From Fragum whitleyi (Eukaryota; Mollusca; Bivalvia; Cardiida; Cardiidae), in the NCBI GenBank assembly GCA_948146395.1, contig OX411555.1, positions 39,139,065-39,203,064 of the forward strand: 64,000 nucleotides of DNA, in the 5' to 3' direction. Below are positions 56,556-64,000 of this stretch, in pieces. The notes beneath the pieces were generated by a model. The model worked only from the letters and a program-made list of their open reading frames with translations, was not told where the DNA came from and did no database searches. The position numbers and the translations under genes were made by a program. How positions within the stretch are numbered: the first letter of the stretch is position 1; every line of letters begins with the position of its first letter.

Positions 56556-58280
56556 AACAAGAGCTGTCGGAGGACAGCGAAGCTCGACTATTCCTAGTGC
56601 TGGATAGCAACAGCAAATCAATATCGACATTGGAAATTCAATAAAATGAAAGTCAAGAGATAAGAATCTTTGTCTAGAGGCTGATATTATGGTCACAGAA
56701 GCATGTGCAGAGTTTCAAAGCAAAAGCTTGAGTAGGAACAGAGATACAACTAACATAAAACAGTTGCACATAAAAACATATCCAACATTTTTAAGGCCGA
56801 AAAGGGTTAAAATTCCACTAAATTAAATATCAGAGTAATGAATCTTTTTCTGTGGGCTAATATTATGGTCAAAGAAGCATGTGTTAAGTTTCCAAGCAAC
56901 AGCTATAGAAGAAATAGAGATATTACAGAAATACAACATTTGCACGTAAAAACTTAACCAAGAATTTCAAAGTCCAAAAAGGATTAAAAATCCACTAAAT
57001 TCTTTACCAGAGAATTGAATCTTTATCAAGAGGCTGTTGTTATGATTATTGAAGCATGTGCAAAGTTTGAAAGCAATAGCTTTCATAGAATTAGAGATAT
57101 AACTGATGTACAACATTTGCATGTAAAAACTTAACCAAGAATTTCTGAGTCTGAAAAAGGTTAAAATTCCACTAAATTCAATATCAGAGTAATAAATCTT
57201 TGTCAATAGGCTAATATCATGGGAACAGAAGCATGTGTAGAGTTTCCAAGCAAAAGCCTAGGTTGAAATAGAGCTATAACTGATATGCCACATTTGCACG
57301 TAAAAACTTAACCAAGATTTCTAGGTCCAAAAAGGGTTAAAATTCAACTAAATTCAAGATCAGAGTATTGAATCTTTGTCAAGAGGCTGATATTATGGTC
57401 ACAGAAGCATGTAAAAAGCTCCAAAGTAATAGCTTCATTAGAAATAGAGATATTACAGAAATACAACATTTGCACGTAAAAACTTAACCAAGAATTACTA
57501 AGTCCGAAAAGGATTAAAATTCCACTAAATTCAAGATCAGAGTATTGAATCTTTGTCAAGAGGCTGATATTATGGTCACAGAAGCATGTACAATGTTTCA
57601 AAGTAATAGCTTTATTAGAAATAGAGATATTACAGAAATACAACATTTGCACGTAAAAACTTAACCAAGAATTACTAAGTCCGAAAAGGGTTAAATTCCA
57701 CTAAATTCTAAATCAGAGTATTGAATCTTTGTCAAGAGGCTGATATTATGGTCACAGAAGCATGTACAATGTTTCAAAGCAATAGCTTTATTAGAAATAG
57801 AGATATAACAGAAATACAACATTTGCACGTAAAAACTTAACCAAGAATTACTAAGTCCGAAAAGGGTTAAAATTTCACTTAATTCAATATCAGAGTAATG
57901 AATCTTTGTCTAGAGGCTGATATTATGGCCACAGAAGCATGTGTAAAGTTTCAAAGCAATTTCTTTTATAGAAACAGAAATATTACAGATAAACACCATT
58001 TGCACGTAAAAACTTAACCAAGATTTCTAAGTCCGAAAAGGGTTAAAATTCCACTAAATTCAATATCTGAGTAATGAATCTTTGACAAGATGCTGATATT
58101 ATGGTCACAGAAGCATGTGCAAAGTTTCAAAGCAAAAGCTTTTAAAGAAACAGAGATTTTAAACACTTGCACGTAAAAACTTAACCAAAGCATTACGCCG
58201 ACGCCGACGCTGACGCCGACGCCGACGCCGACGCCCGGGTGACTGGAATAGCCCCCCTATTCTTCGAATAGTCGAGCTAA
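56556..58280 (+). mobile_element. HINE-like modular element, family 3, complete
   Basis: AACAAGAGCTGTCGGAGGAC start. GCTCGACTATTC (56582-56593) is matched exactly by GAATAGTCGAGC (58266-58277). Nine core units of ~178 bp carry GAATCTTTGTCAAGAGGCTG, GTCACAGAAGCATGT and CATTTGCACGTAAAAACTTA. A GACGCC run (58197-58235) is followed by the hairpin CTATTCTTCGAATAG. It is inserted into a family 2 core unit. Confidence 0.85.
58195..58236 (+). repeat. (GACGCC)n simple repeat
   Basis: Seven or so GACGCC units (one GACGCT) just before the 3' hairpin of the family 3 element. Confidence 0.9.
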
Positions 58281-58756
58281 AAAATGACCCACCCTGCCAC
58301 GCCAATGATTAGAGGGGCAAAATTTCTTTAACAATTAAAGTAAAGGGTCACCCAAGGAACATCCATGCACAGTTTCATTGAAATTGGCCCAATGGTTTGG
58401 GAGAAGATTTTTAAAGCTTTTAACATGAACAAGTTTAGTGACAGAACCTCAGAATGACAGTAGGAGACCATAACTATATCCCCTCACCATAAATGGCAAG
58501 GGATAAAAAATGCCCAGCTCTGCCACTCCCATATAGACAGAAGATGATACCAACATACACCCACTTTAATCAGCGTATAAAAAAACAACAGGGTCTCTTT
58601 CAAATCAGTACTTAGCATCTTATAGGACTATTTAGAGAACATTGTAAAAATTACCTATATGAAACAAAATGACAGAGAATCTATCCTGTTACCCACTTAT
58701 CAATGTGTACAGCCATACCAGTTTGAACCTACACAAATGTTTGTCGCCAGTATGTT
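58281..58756. other. family 2 core remnant, then unassigned DNA
   Basis: 58281-58430 continues the interrupted family 2 unit, and 58440-58510 holds an ACTATATCCCCTCACC...AGGGATAAAAA end. 58520-58756 shows no feature and directly precedes the LTR. Confidence 0.45.
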
Positions 58757-59079
58757 TGTAACACGATGAGTGCCAGCACTGTATTTGTGCAGTACTCTCG
58801 GGGATATCACGTGTTGAGAAACGTGACTTCAGCACGTTTCGAGGGGCGTGACCTGAGAGTAATGTATAACCGGTGGCTGAGTATATAAGAGGCTGTTAAC
58901 CGCCGCAGCAGACAGACTGAGACAGACTGAGACAGACTGGAGACTGGAGTAGAGTAGACAGGTTACTTGGTCGGATGTAAATAATGTAAATAAAATAATA
59001 GCTGATAATGGACGTTGTGTTGCTTCGTTAATTATTCTACCCGTACCACCTCCTTCGCTCTCGCCGTCGCTGTACTACA
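58757..59079 (+). repeat. putative 5' LTR of a Ty3-like retroelement
   Basis: Starts TGTAACACG, a typical LTR start. It has a TATA box (GTATATAAGA, 58881-58890), a CAGACTGAGA triplication just downstream (58911-58940) and AATAAAATAA (about 58986) as a polyadenylation signal. It probably ends ...TACTACA at 59079. The 3' copy lies outside the window, so both ends are estimates. Confidence 0.6.
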
Positions 59080-59090
59080 TGACGCTTTTG

Positions 59091-59108
59091 TGGTGCCGTT
59101 TAGACCAG
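59091..59108 (+). other. putative primer-binding site
   Basis: TGGTGCCGTTTAGACCAG starts with TGG, the complement of tRNA 3' CCA, 11 nt after the proposed LTR end. Confidence 0.5.
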
Positions 59109-59191
59109 GATCTGGGTTGAATTGAACTGAACTGTTCCTGCTGTAGTTTTGCTTTGCTGAAATTGTGATTGGTGGAATTTGAGAACCGTAA

Positions 59192-59797
59192 GTTGTCAAT
59201 TTTGCATATTCTTTTGCGCAAGAGATTGCAAGATCTGTTGAGGGACAGATCAAGAACTTAACAACGGCAGTGGGGGCCCAGGGGGTGGCGAAGATAGTAA
59301 ATATTTTCGATGGCTCTGATCCGAAGCAATTCAAACAATGGATCAAAAGCATAGAAAAGTATGCAACACTTACAGGAGTTACAGAAGATTCTGTTAAATA
59401 CATTGCATATCAGGCATGCAGTGGCCCTGTCAGTGACTTTTTAAAACGTTATTACGAGCAGAATATAGGACATAACTGGGATCAAGCAAAGACAGAATTA
59501 CGACTTAGGTTTGGTGAGGTTGTTGACCAGCAACATGCATTGTTACTTTTACGACGGGTTAAACAAAAATCGGGGGAATCAATTCATGTTTATGCTGAGA
59601 GATTGTTAACTCTCGCTGAGGACGCATTCGACGGATCTGATCAGATGCAACGACATCTGGTGGGATATTTTATTGATGGACTAGCACAGGACTATATGAA
59701 AATGCAATTTATGCGTGATAGTCCGCCGACGTTTAATGAGGCTGTAAGGAATGCCACGGGTGAACAAAATTTGCGAAAAGATTTTCCCTTAGGTTAG
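59192..59797 (+). CDS. retroelement Gag, capsid part (frame-shifted)
   Basis: Open from 59192 without a usable AUG; a GTG lies at 59270. It contains a retrotransposon Gag capsid segment: FDGSDPKQFKQWIKSIEKY, TELRLRFGEVVDQQHALLLL, SGESIHVYAERLLTLAEDAF. Gag assembles the cytoplasmic particle that packages element RNA. The frame ends at 59797. The nucleocapsid continues in another frame from 59833, and the protein similarity carries on across the join, which points to one lost base in the A run at 59776-59779. The element therefore looks inactive even apart from the insertion at 60297. Confidence 0.8.
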   Translation, partial: VVNFAYSFAQEIARSVEGQIKNLTTAVGAQGVAKIVNIFDGSDPKQFKQWIKSIEKYATLTGVTEDSVKYIAYQACSGPVSDFLKRYYEQNIGHNWDQAKTELRLRFGEVVDQQHALLLLRRVKQKSGESIHVYAERLLTLAEDAFDGSDQMQRHLVGYFIDGLAQDYMKMQFMRDSPPTFNEAVRNATGEQNLRKDFPLG

Positions 59798-59832
59798 GAC
59801 AACAAAATGCGCAAGCAAGAGAAGAGACACCT

Positions 59833-60078
59833 ATGGAAATAGGTCACTCACGATCTAAGTTGTTGAAATGCCATTATTGTAAGAAATTAGGGCACGTCAT
59901 AAAAGACTGTCGACTGCAAAAAGCCAGTATAAATGCTACTTCCGAAAAGCCAAAATATCAAAGAAATATGGAAAACGTTAAATGCTATGCGTGTGGGAAA
60001 TTTGGACACATTGCTAGAAATTGTCCAGAGAAGCAAACACAAAATAACTCTTTAAACTCAAATGCTTCCCACATGTAG
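59833..60078 (+). CDS. retroelement nucleocapsid, two CCHC zinc knuckles
   Basis: 81 codons from ATG 59833. The knuckles are CHYCKKLGHVIKDC (residues 13-26) and CYACGKFGHIARNC (51-64), both C-X2-C-X4-H-X4-C, typical RNA-packaging motifs. It ends at TAG 60076-60078, which lies inside the loop of the frameshift hairpin. It is the C-terminal part of the Gag at 59192. Confidence 0.9.
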   Translation: MEIGHSRSKLLKCHYCKKLGHVIKDCRLQKASINATSEKPKYQRNMENVKCYACGKFGHIARNCPEKQTQNNSLNSNASHM

Positions 60079-60094
60079 AAGCCGGTGTGGGAAG
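60051..60094 (+). promoter_or_regulatory. -1 ribosomal frameshift signal, Gag to Pro
   Basis: The heptamer TTTAAAC (60051-60057) is read T-TTA-AAC in the Gag frame. A 7-nt spacer follows, then a perfect 9-bp stem CTTCCCACA (60065-60073) / TGTGGGAAG (60086-60094) with a 12-nt loop. Slipping back one base enters the protease frame, which has no stop from 60057 to 60312. Confidence 0.85.
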
Positions 60095-60314
60095 AAAATC
60101 AGAAGACAAACTGAAGGCAAAATTTTTGAAAAAGAATAAACATACTAAAAGGAAATGTATTCAAATTAATTCAGTTAACAAAGGACCTAATTCTCTCCTT
60201 ATCAAATTACAAAAACAAAAATGTAGAGCTCTTTTAGATTCGGGCGCTGAGGTATCTTTGATTCATAGTCGTGTTTATAATGCATTAAAAATAAAACCAA
60301 TCAGAGATAAGTAG
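60057..60314 (+). CDS. retroelement aspartic protease, cut by insertion
   Basis: The frame lacks an AUG and is entered by the -1 shift. It carries CRALLDSGAEVSLIHSRVYN, with the catalytic DSG at 60237-60245 as in Ty3-type proteases that cut Gag-Pol. Retroelement sequence ends at about 60296, where the palindrome of the next element begins; the last codons before the stop at 60312-60314 come from the palindrome. The missing polymerase should resume beyond the inserted element, right of the window. Confidence 0.85.
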   Translation, partial: LKCFPHVEAGVGRKSEDKLKAKFLKKNKHTKRKCIQINSVNKGPNSLLIKLQKQKCRALLDSGAEVSLIHSRVYNALKIKPIRDK

Positions 60315-60451
60315 GTTAGGAGGCCGTGTGACGTCACAGCGTGTCTAGACACCCCTGGGCGGCACGCGTAGCGCTATGCCATGGCCCCTAAAGGGGTGTC
60401 TAGACACGCTGTGACGTCACACGGCCTCCTAACCTACTTATCTCTGATTGG
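60297..60451. repeat. 155-bp T-shaped terminal palindrome of a parvovirus-like element
   Basis: The 60-nt arms 60297-60356 and 60392-60451 are perfect complements. The 35-nt centre has its own small pairings (GGGC/GCCC, GGCA/TGCC around TAGCGCTA), giving a T or cross shape. The arms contain the palindromes GTGACGTCAC and GTGTCTAGACAC. Such a hairpin is the usual replication origin and end of linear single-stranded DNA genomes of the parvovirus type. Perfect arm identity suggests a recent insertion. Confidence 0.85.
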
Positions 60452-60640
60452 CTAAGGGGAATCGCCTGGCGTAATTTCATTGGCCAGCACCCAATCACCT
60501 CACCCACCCTTTTAGTAGAGTGTCCTCTCATACCGTCATTAGCGGTGAAGTGCGTGAAGTAGTAAGACGTGTTTTAAGGACGTGGTTAGGAATATTTTGG
60601 AATATTTGAAAGGTATTTAGATATTTTATATTTGTTAACA
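60446..60640 (+). promoter_or_regulatory. likely promoter of the capsid-side genes
   Basis: CCAAT-type boxes occur at 60446-60451 (ATTGG), 60479-60483 (ATTGG) and 60491-60495 (CCAAT), with CRE sites TGACGTCA in both palindrome arms (60329-60336 and 60412-60419). No strong TATA box is seen. The transcription start is probably in 60500-60560. Confidence 0.5.
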
Positions 60641-62310
60641 TGGCTTCTCCAGGTGCAAATAATTCTACTGCAGTTGCAAGTGCAACTACAAATAATTATA
60701 ATCAATTATTAAATGATGATCAGTTAAGGCAAGAACATGGCGTCTCGGCTCCAACAGATATGGTGCAACTACTCAATGTTGTACAAAATGAAAAAAGTGA
60801 AAAACAGATTTCACATTCTAGGCAATACATGGCAATAATAGAAGGGGGATCTAATCCTAAGGGAGGGCAGATTAAAGTATTTGGTCCAAATAAGGGAGAC
60901 AAATTAACGTATGACTTTGATTGGTCATACATACCCTATACAGCTATAGAGGCTTCGATCACGGAAGTCATTTTAAAACATGAAATACAAGGAGCGTGCA
61001 GATATAGATTAGATGAAATAGGGTTCACACTCCATTCGGGAGGGTGCTTCTTTACTTACGATGAAGTACAAGCAGACGGACAGATAGTCACACAATCTTG
61101 TAAAGACGCATTAAACATTTGGTCTGACAAAAAAGATTATTTCAGACATAAAAATTTGTACTGTGCATCAAGACAGTATTATTTATATTCATTCGCAAAT
61201 GGATTCAAAGATTTCTTTACGACTAGTATGGAAAGCAATACTTTGCCGAAAGTTGAGCTAGAATTCCCAGAGGAATTCACGAACATGCTTAAAAAATATG
61301 ACACTTTAAATCATTTACACGCCGGAATTGTAAATCCGTATGGGGGTATGCTGGCTTGTCAATCATGGACACCAGAAAATGGGGACTTCACATTCACACA
61401 TAAAATCAATGACCAAGGGTGGTATCATACAGGAATATTAGAAGACATGCACGAACTACCGTGCAACAAAACTAAGGTCACCAGTAGAATAACTAAAGTC
61501 CCACAATTCCCCCCGACAGGAATACAGGCAAACTTAGCAAACCAGTTGAATAGATCATACATAAAAGAATGCCCACTGTATCTAGTAAACATGTCTGATT
61601 TCTTCACCAGTCAAGGCCGTAGAAAAAGGAGGTGTCAATTAGACATTACATTTCACAGTAAAATGTCACTTAAATATCCTGCGGTGCCAGGGTTTAACTT
61701 AGCCATGGATGGAGACTTGCATAAATGGCATGCGCGAAAACCAATGGATAACAAATATGAACAATACAGTTACTTCCCAAAAGACAAATATCACTTTGGA
61801 GAAAGGCCATATGACTATGTCGAACCTTTACAAGGGTACGAATTTGAACATAATGATGATGATAATTATGGGCACACTGGCTTGGTCTCTGATCAACCAG
61901 AAGAGAGCAGAAAAACAGCACAGGAAAGATTACAGAGTAATGCGAGATTAAACGCGCTCTATGAAAACTCAGGAAATAATGGAAATCCTAAATTAAGCAA
62001 GAAAATATCGCCACTAGTTATCAAAAAGTCTGGGGAAACATACGCAATTTCGACTTTAGGGAAAGGCCCAGTCAAACAAAGATTAAATATAACAGAAGAA
62101 GTAGAAAAGTTAGACACATTCAATGATCAAGGTCAACAGGAATATAATGTTACTATTACTCAAGGTCCAAGCACTTCAGTTAAAATGTATGAAGCAGTAG
62201 GCATAGACGATGAATTCGTCGAGCAAATGAAAGATGACCAATTGTTAGCCAGAAAGGCCACTAAAAAAGAGGTGGAATTGGCTTTAAAATCTCAAAACTG
62301 TAACTATTAA
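60640..62310 (+). CDS. putative major capsid protein, parvo-/bidnavirus-like
   Basis: 556 codons without interruption. ATG at 60640 has A at -3 and G at +4, a strong start context. Residues 1-25 are Ala/Ser/Thr/Asn-rich. The middle is rich in aromatic residues (DFDWSYIPYTAIEASI, RQYYLYSFANGF). Around residues 285-345, QFPPTGIQ, a short variable stretch, PLYLVNMSDFF, the basic cluster RRKRR (327-331) and then QLDITFHSKM follow. That order resembles the C-terminal strand region of parvovirus capsid proteins. The tail after ~400 is acidic and low in complexity. No phospholipase A2 motif is seen. The family is inferred from the adjoining hairpin and this pattern, not from a database match. The coding strand is visibly A-rich, unlike the retroelement around it. 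Confidence 0.6.
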   Translation: MASPGANNSTAVASATTNNYNQLLNDDQLRQEHGVSAPTDMVQLLNVVQNEKSEKQISHSRQYMAIIEGGSNPKGGQIKVFGPNKGDKLTYDFDWSYIPYTAIEASITEVILKHEIQGACRYRLDEIGFTLHSGGCFFTYDEVQADGQIVTQSCKDALNIWSDKKDYFRHKNLYCASRQYYLYSFANGFKDFFTTSMESNTLPKVELEFPEEFTNMLKKYDTLNHLHAGIVNPYGGMLACQSWTPENGDFTFTHKINDQGWYHTGILEDMHELPCNKTKVTSRITKVPQFPPTGIQANLANQLNRSYIKECPLYLVNMSDFFTSQGRRKRRCQLDITFHSKMSLKYPAVPGFNLAMDGDLHKWHARKPMDNKYEQYSYFPKDKYHFGERPYDYVEPLQGYEFEHNDDDNYGHTGLVSDQPEESRKTAQERLQSNARLNALYENSGNNGNPKLSKKISPLVIKKSGETYAISTLGKGPVKQRLNITEEVEKLDTFNDQGQQEYNVTITQGPSTSVKMYEAVGIDDEFVEQMKDDQLLARKATKKEVELALKSQNCNY

Positions 62311-63163
62311 AAATACTTTAGACGAAGAGAAAATTTTGAATGTACAAGATGGAACAGGTTTAATTGTAACTGGGGATGATAATCAGGAGGAGTTAAATGT
62401 AACAGAAGCTGGTATAGCTTTCTCAGCAGTTAACTCAAATAACTTAGAAGACGCAGAAGTAACAGATGCGTCTATGATGGGTACTGCGGGGGCACTCTGG
62501 GATATGTTAGGGGTACCCAACAGGAATTATCCTATGTATCACAATGCAAGAGGTCATGGGGTACAAATACCAAGAACGGCTAAATTACTAAGTAGAGGGA
62601 AGGGAACAGAACCAAATTTCTATAGAATACCAAGTACAAAGAGAGCCATGTTAGCGAATGCAGACAAAATAAAGAAATTAAAAACTCATGACTTAGTAAA
62701 AGAAATGAACCAGGAAAGTGACCCTAAAACAGGTCAAAGTAGTAGAATAAACCCTATTGGGGCAGCAAATCAATTTACTATTTCTGACACTTCACAGCAA
62801 ACGTTGAACATTGACGGACTGACTGAAAGGGCTCCGCCAATACCAAAACAGACTTCGACACCAATAAATAGAATACAAGAACAGTCTTCAAAATCAGCAT
62901 TAAGAGTAGCAGCTGACTGGAGTACGACGTACGGTAACGAAGACCCGACATACATACCTGGCTCGTCTTCTTGGGACACAACTACACCATATATGACACC
63001 AAATGTTGGACAAATGATAACACGATCTCGACGAGCATACCTGACAGGAAATGATTTAGTGACACCGGCACAAAGACGTACAACAGCGAGAACTACTACT
63101 ACAAAAACTGAATACGGAAAGCACATAACTAACTTAGACACTTCACTGGACCAGACACATTAA
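62288..63163 (+). CDS. second structural-side frame, overlaps capsid ORF, no AUG
   Basis: Open from 62288 to the stop at 63161-63163, in the +1 frame relative to the capsid ORF, with a 23-nt overlap. No AUG exists near its start; a TTG lies at 62336 and the first Met is about 45 codons further in. Product about 290 residues: an acidic N-terminus, then LLSRGKG and a basic KRAMLANADKIKKLK segment, then a Ser/Thr/Pro-rich C-terminal half (QRRTTARTTTTKTEYG). It may be made by frameshifting, splicing or non-AUG initiation. I do not recognise the family; a minor structural protein is a guess. Confidence 0.65.
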   Translation, partial: NLKTVTIKNTLDEEKILNVQDGTGLIVTGDDNQEELNVTEAGIAFSAVNSNNLEDAEVTDASMMGTAGALWDMLGVPNRNYPMYHNARGHGVQIPRTAKLLSRGKGTEPNFYRIPSTKRAMLANADKIKKLKTHDLVKEMNQESDPKTGQSSRINPIGAANQFTISDTSQQTLNIDGLTERAPPIPKQTSTPINRIQEQSSKSALRVAADWSTTYGNEDPTYIPGSSSWDTTTPYMTPNVGQMITRSRRAYLTGNDLVTPAQRRTTARTTTTKTEYGKHITNLDTSLDQTH

Positions 63164-63633
63164 TGAGTTACGTAAGTCAAACAGACATACCGGTCAATGA
63201 CTGGGACGATGGCAATTTTAACACACTGGGATTTGAGGGTGGTTGGATCGATTTGGATGTTTTAAATAAAACATTCAAATCAACTCAATTCGATAACTTA
63301 ACGCCAAATACAAACTTAGGAGACCAATTCGTAATCAATAGAGAGGTCATTCAAGATCAAAAATTGCAAGACAAGCACTTAAAAAATGACAAATTATTTC
63401 AATGGGCTATAAATGAAGACTGTATCCATGAGGAAGACTTAGAAAGAACAAAAAAAAAACCAGCTCAGTTATTCAACCCAGAATATAACACAACTTTAAA
63501 AATGAGTTATGTAAGTTACAATACTCAAACAATAGAGGAAGAATTGACTTTTCAAACACCACAAGAACTTATAGCAAAATGTAGTTATTGGCGTCATAAA
63601 TTAATGACATTAACTGGATGCAATACACACTGA
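63163..63633 (+). CDS. third frame of the element, stop-start overlap
   Basis: 156 codons. Its ATG shares the A of the previous stop (TAATG, 63161-63165), the arrangement used for termination-coupled reinitiation. The N-terminus is acidic and Trp/Gly-containing (DWDDGNFNTLGFEGGWIDLD). A Lys run (RTKKKPAQL) comes at about residues 100-108, and SYVS, the sequence of residues 2-5, recurs at about residue 115. Ends LMTLTGCNTH. Not recognised. Confidence 0.6.
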   Translation: MSYVSQTDIPVNDWDDGNFNTLGFEGGWIDLDVLNKTFKSTQFDNLTPNTNLGDQFVINREVIQDQKLQDKHLKNDKLFQWAINEDCIHEEDLERTKKKPAQLFNPEYNTTLKMSYVSYNTQTIEEELTFQTPQELIAKCSYWRHKLMTLTGCNTH

Positions 63634-63656
63634 AAAGTGTGATATTATGTGACATA

Positions 63657-64000
63657 ATGTGTGAAACTCATAAAAAAAATTGTACAATGACGTCAGAACT
63701 GAAAGACATAAAAACGCATTACACAATTAGAATACCAGGACAAAAAATATGTTATCAAAAAGCATTGATGAATTTAGGTGAAGAGACTTGGACATGTTCA
63801 ATTTCACCGACAGAAATAGAATATGTGCCAACAATGAATGTCAAACGTTTTTGGGAAGACTACAACAATATGGGTGACGTAGACATAGCAAGAACGAAAG
63901 AAAAATTAAAGGTAGGGGTACCCACGTGGTACATAACAGATGACAAGGACATAGACCTTTACACGTGCAAATGGGATATTGACATAACAATTTGGCCAGA
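63657..64000 (+). CDS. fourth frame of the element, open at window edge
   Basis: Open from ATG 63657 (a second in-frame ATG at 63687 overlaps a TGACGTCA) for 114 codons to the end of the window. Trp/Tyr/Asp-rich: VKRFWEDYNNMGDVDIA, VPTWYITDDKDIDLY. It lies 24 nt after the stop of the third frame. It is not recognised and could be another structural protein. Confidence 0.55.
   Translation, partial: MCETHKKNCTMTSELKDIKTHYTIRIPGQKICYQKALMNLGEETWTCSISPTEIEYVPTMNVKRFWEDYNNMGDVDIARTKEKLKVGVPTWYITDDKDIDLYTCKWDIDITIWP

Noticed and set aside
57344..57652. 102-aa ORF with internal repeats on the minus strand
   Set aside because: Reading of the family 3 178-bp DNA units; not kept open through all units.
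59032..59403. 123-aa minus-strand ORF
   Set aside because: Shadow of the LTR leader and Gag on the opposite strand.
59776..59800. A second programmed frameshift in Gag
   Set aside because: No X-XXY-YYZ heptamer in phase and no stem after it; a simple base loss in an A run explains it better.
62770..63141. 123-aa minus-strand ORF in the viral-like element
   Set aside because: Shadow of the Ser/Thr-rich second frame; hydrophobic only because it is the complement.

Overview
The window looks like nuclear DNA of a marine invertebrate, most likely a bivalve mollusc. That is inference. It rests on very dense, mutually nested non-autonomous repeats of a style common in bivalves (short ends, a core of ~145-180 bp tandem units, a GACGG-type simple repeat, a 3' hairpin), tRNA-derived SINEs, a CR1/L2-like LINE, and a host gene with small exons and repeat-filled introns. 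Few long open frames belong to the host.

Host gene. On the minus strand at 3765-6191 are the first three recognisable coding exons of a galactosylceramidase (GALC): a signal-peptide exon (6061-6191) and two short exons (4185-4253 and 3765-3828), all with proper splice signals. The gene continues off the left edge. Weaker exon-like open frames lie upstream at about 6335-7235 and at 12421-12705.

Mobile DNA. Positions 342-3508, 15009-15366, 25015-29126, 31926-35127, 38289-38992, 44570-50190 and 53600-58280 are built from Helentron/HINE-like modular elements, several inserted cleanly into one another. Between them are TTAA-flanked MITEs, fold-back MITEs, a hAT-like MITE with an 8-bp target duplication (17762-18338), a 3.5-kb element with ~50-bp terminal inverted repeats and a 5-bp duplication (19342-22827), a decayed Tc1/mariner DD34E transposon (35579-37283), SINEs with target duplications (14220, 50408, 50764), and a 5'-truncated LINE on the minus strand (39178-44100) with endonuclease, reverse transcriptase and C-terminal domain.

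Right end. At 58757 a Ty3-like LTR retroelement begins: LTR with TATA box, primer-binding site, Gag, two zinc knuckles, a textbook -1 frameshift signal, and a DSG protease. Within the protease, at 60297, it is cut by a second element that opens with a perfect 60+35+60-nt T-shaped palindrome resembling a parvovirus terminal hairpin. CCAAT and CRE sites and a run of uninterrupted A-rich reading frames follow: a 556-aa capsid-like protein, an overlapping ~290-aa frame without an AUG, a 156-aa frame in stop-start overlap, and a fourth frame open at the window edge. This is the most promising undescribed system here: an apparently recent, intact parvo-/bidnavirus-like insertion whose replication genes and far end lie outside the window.
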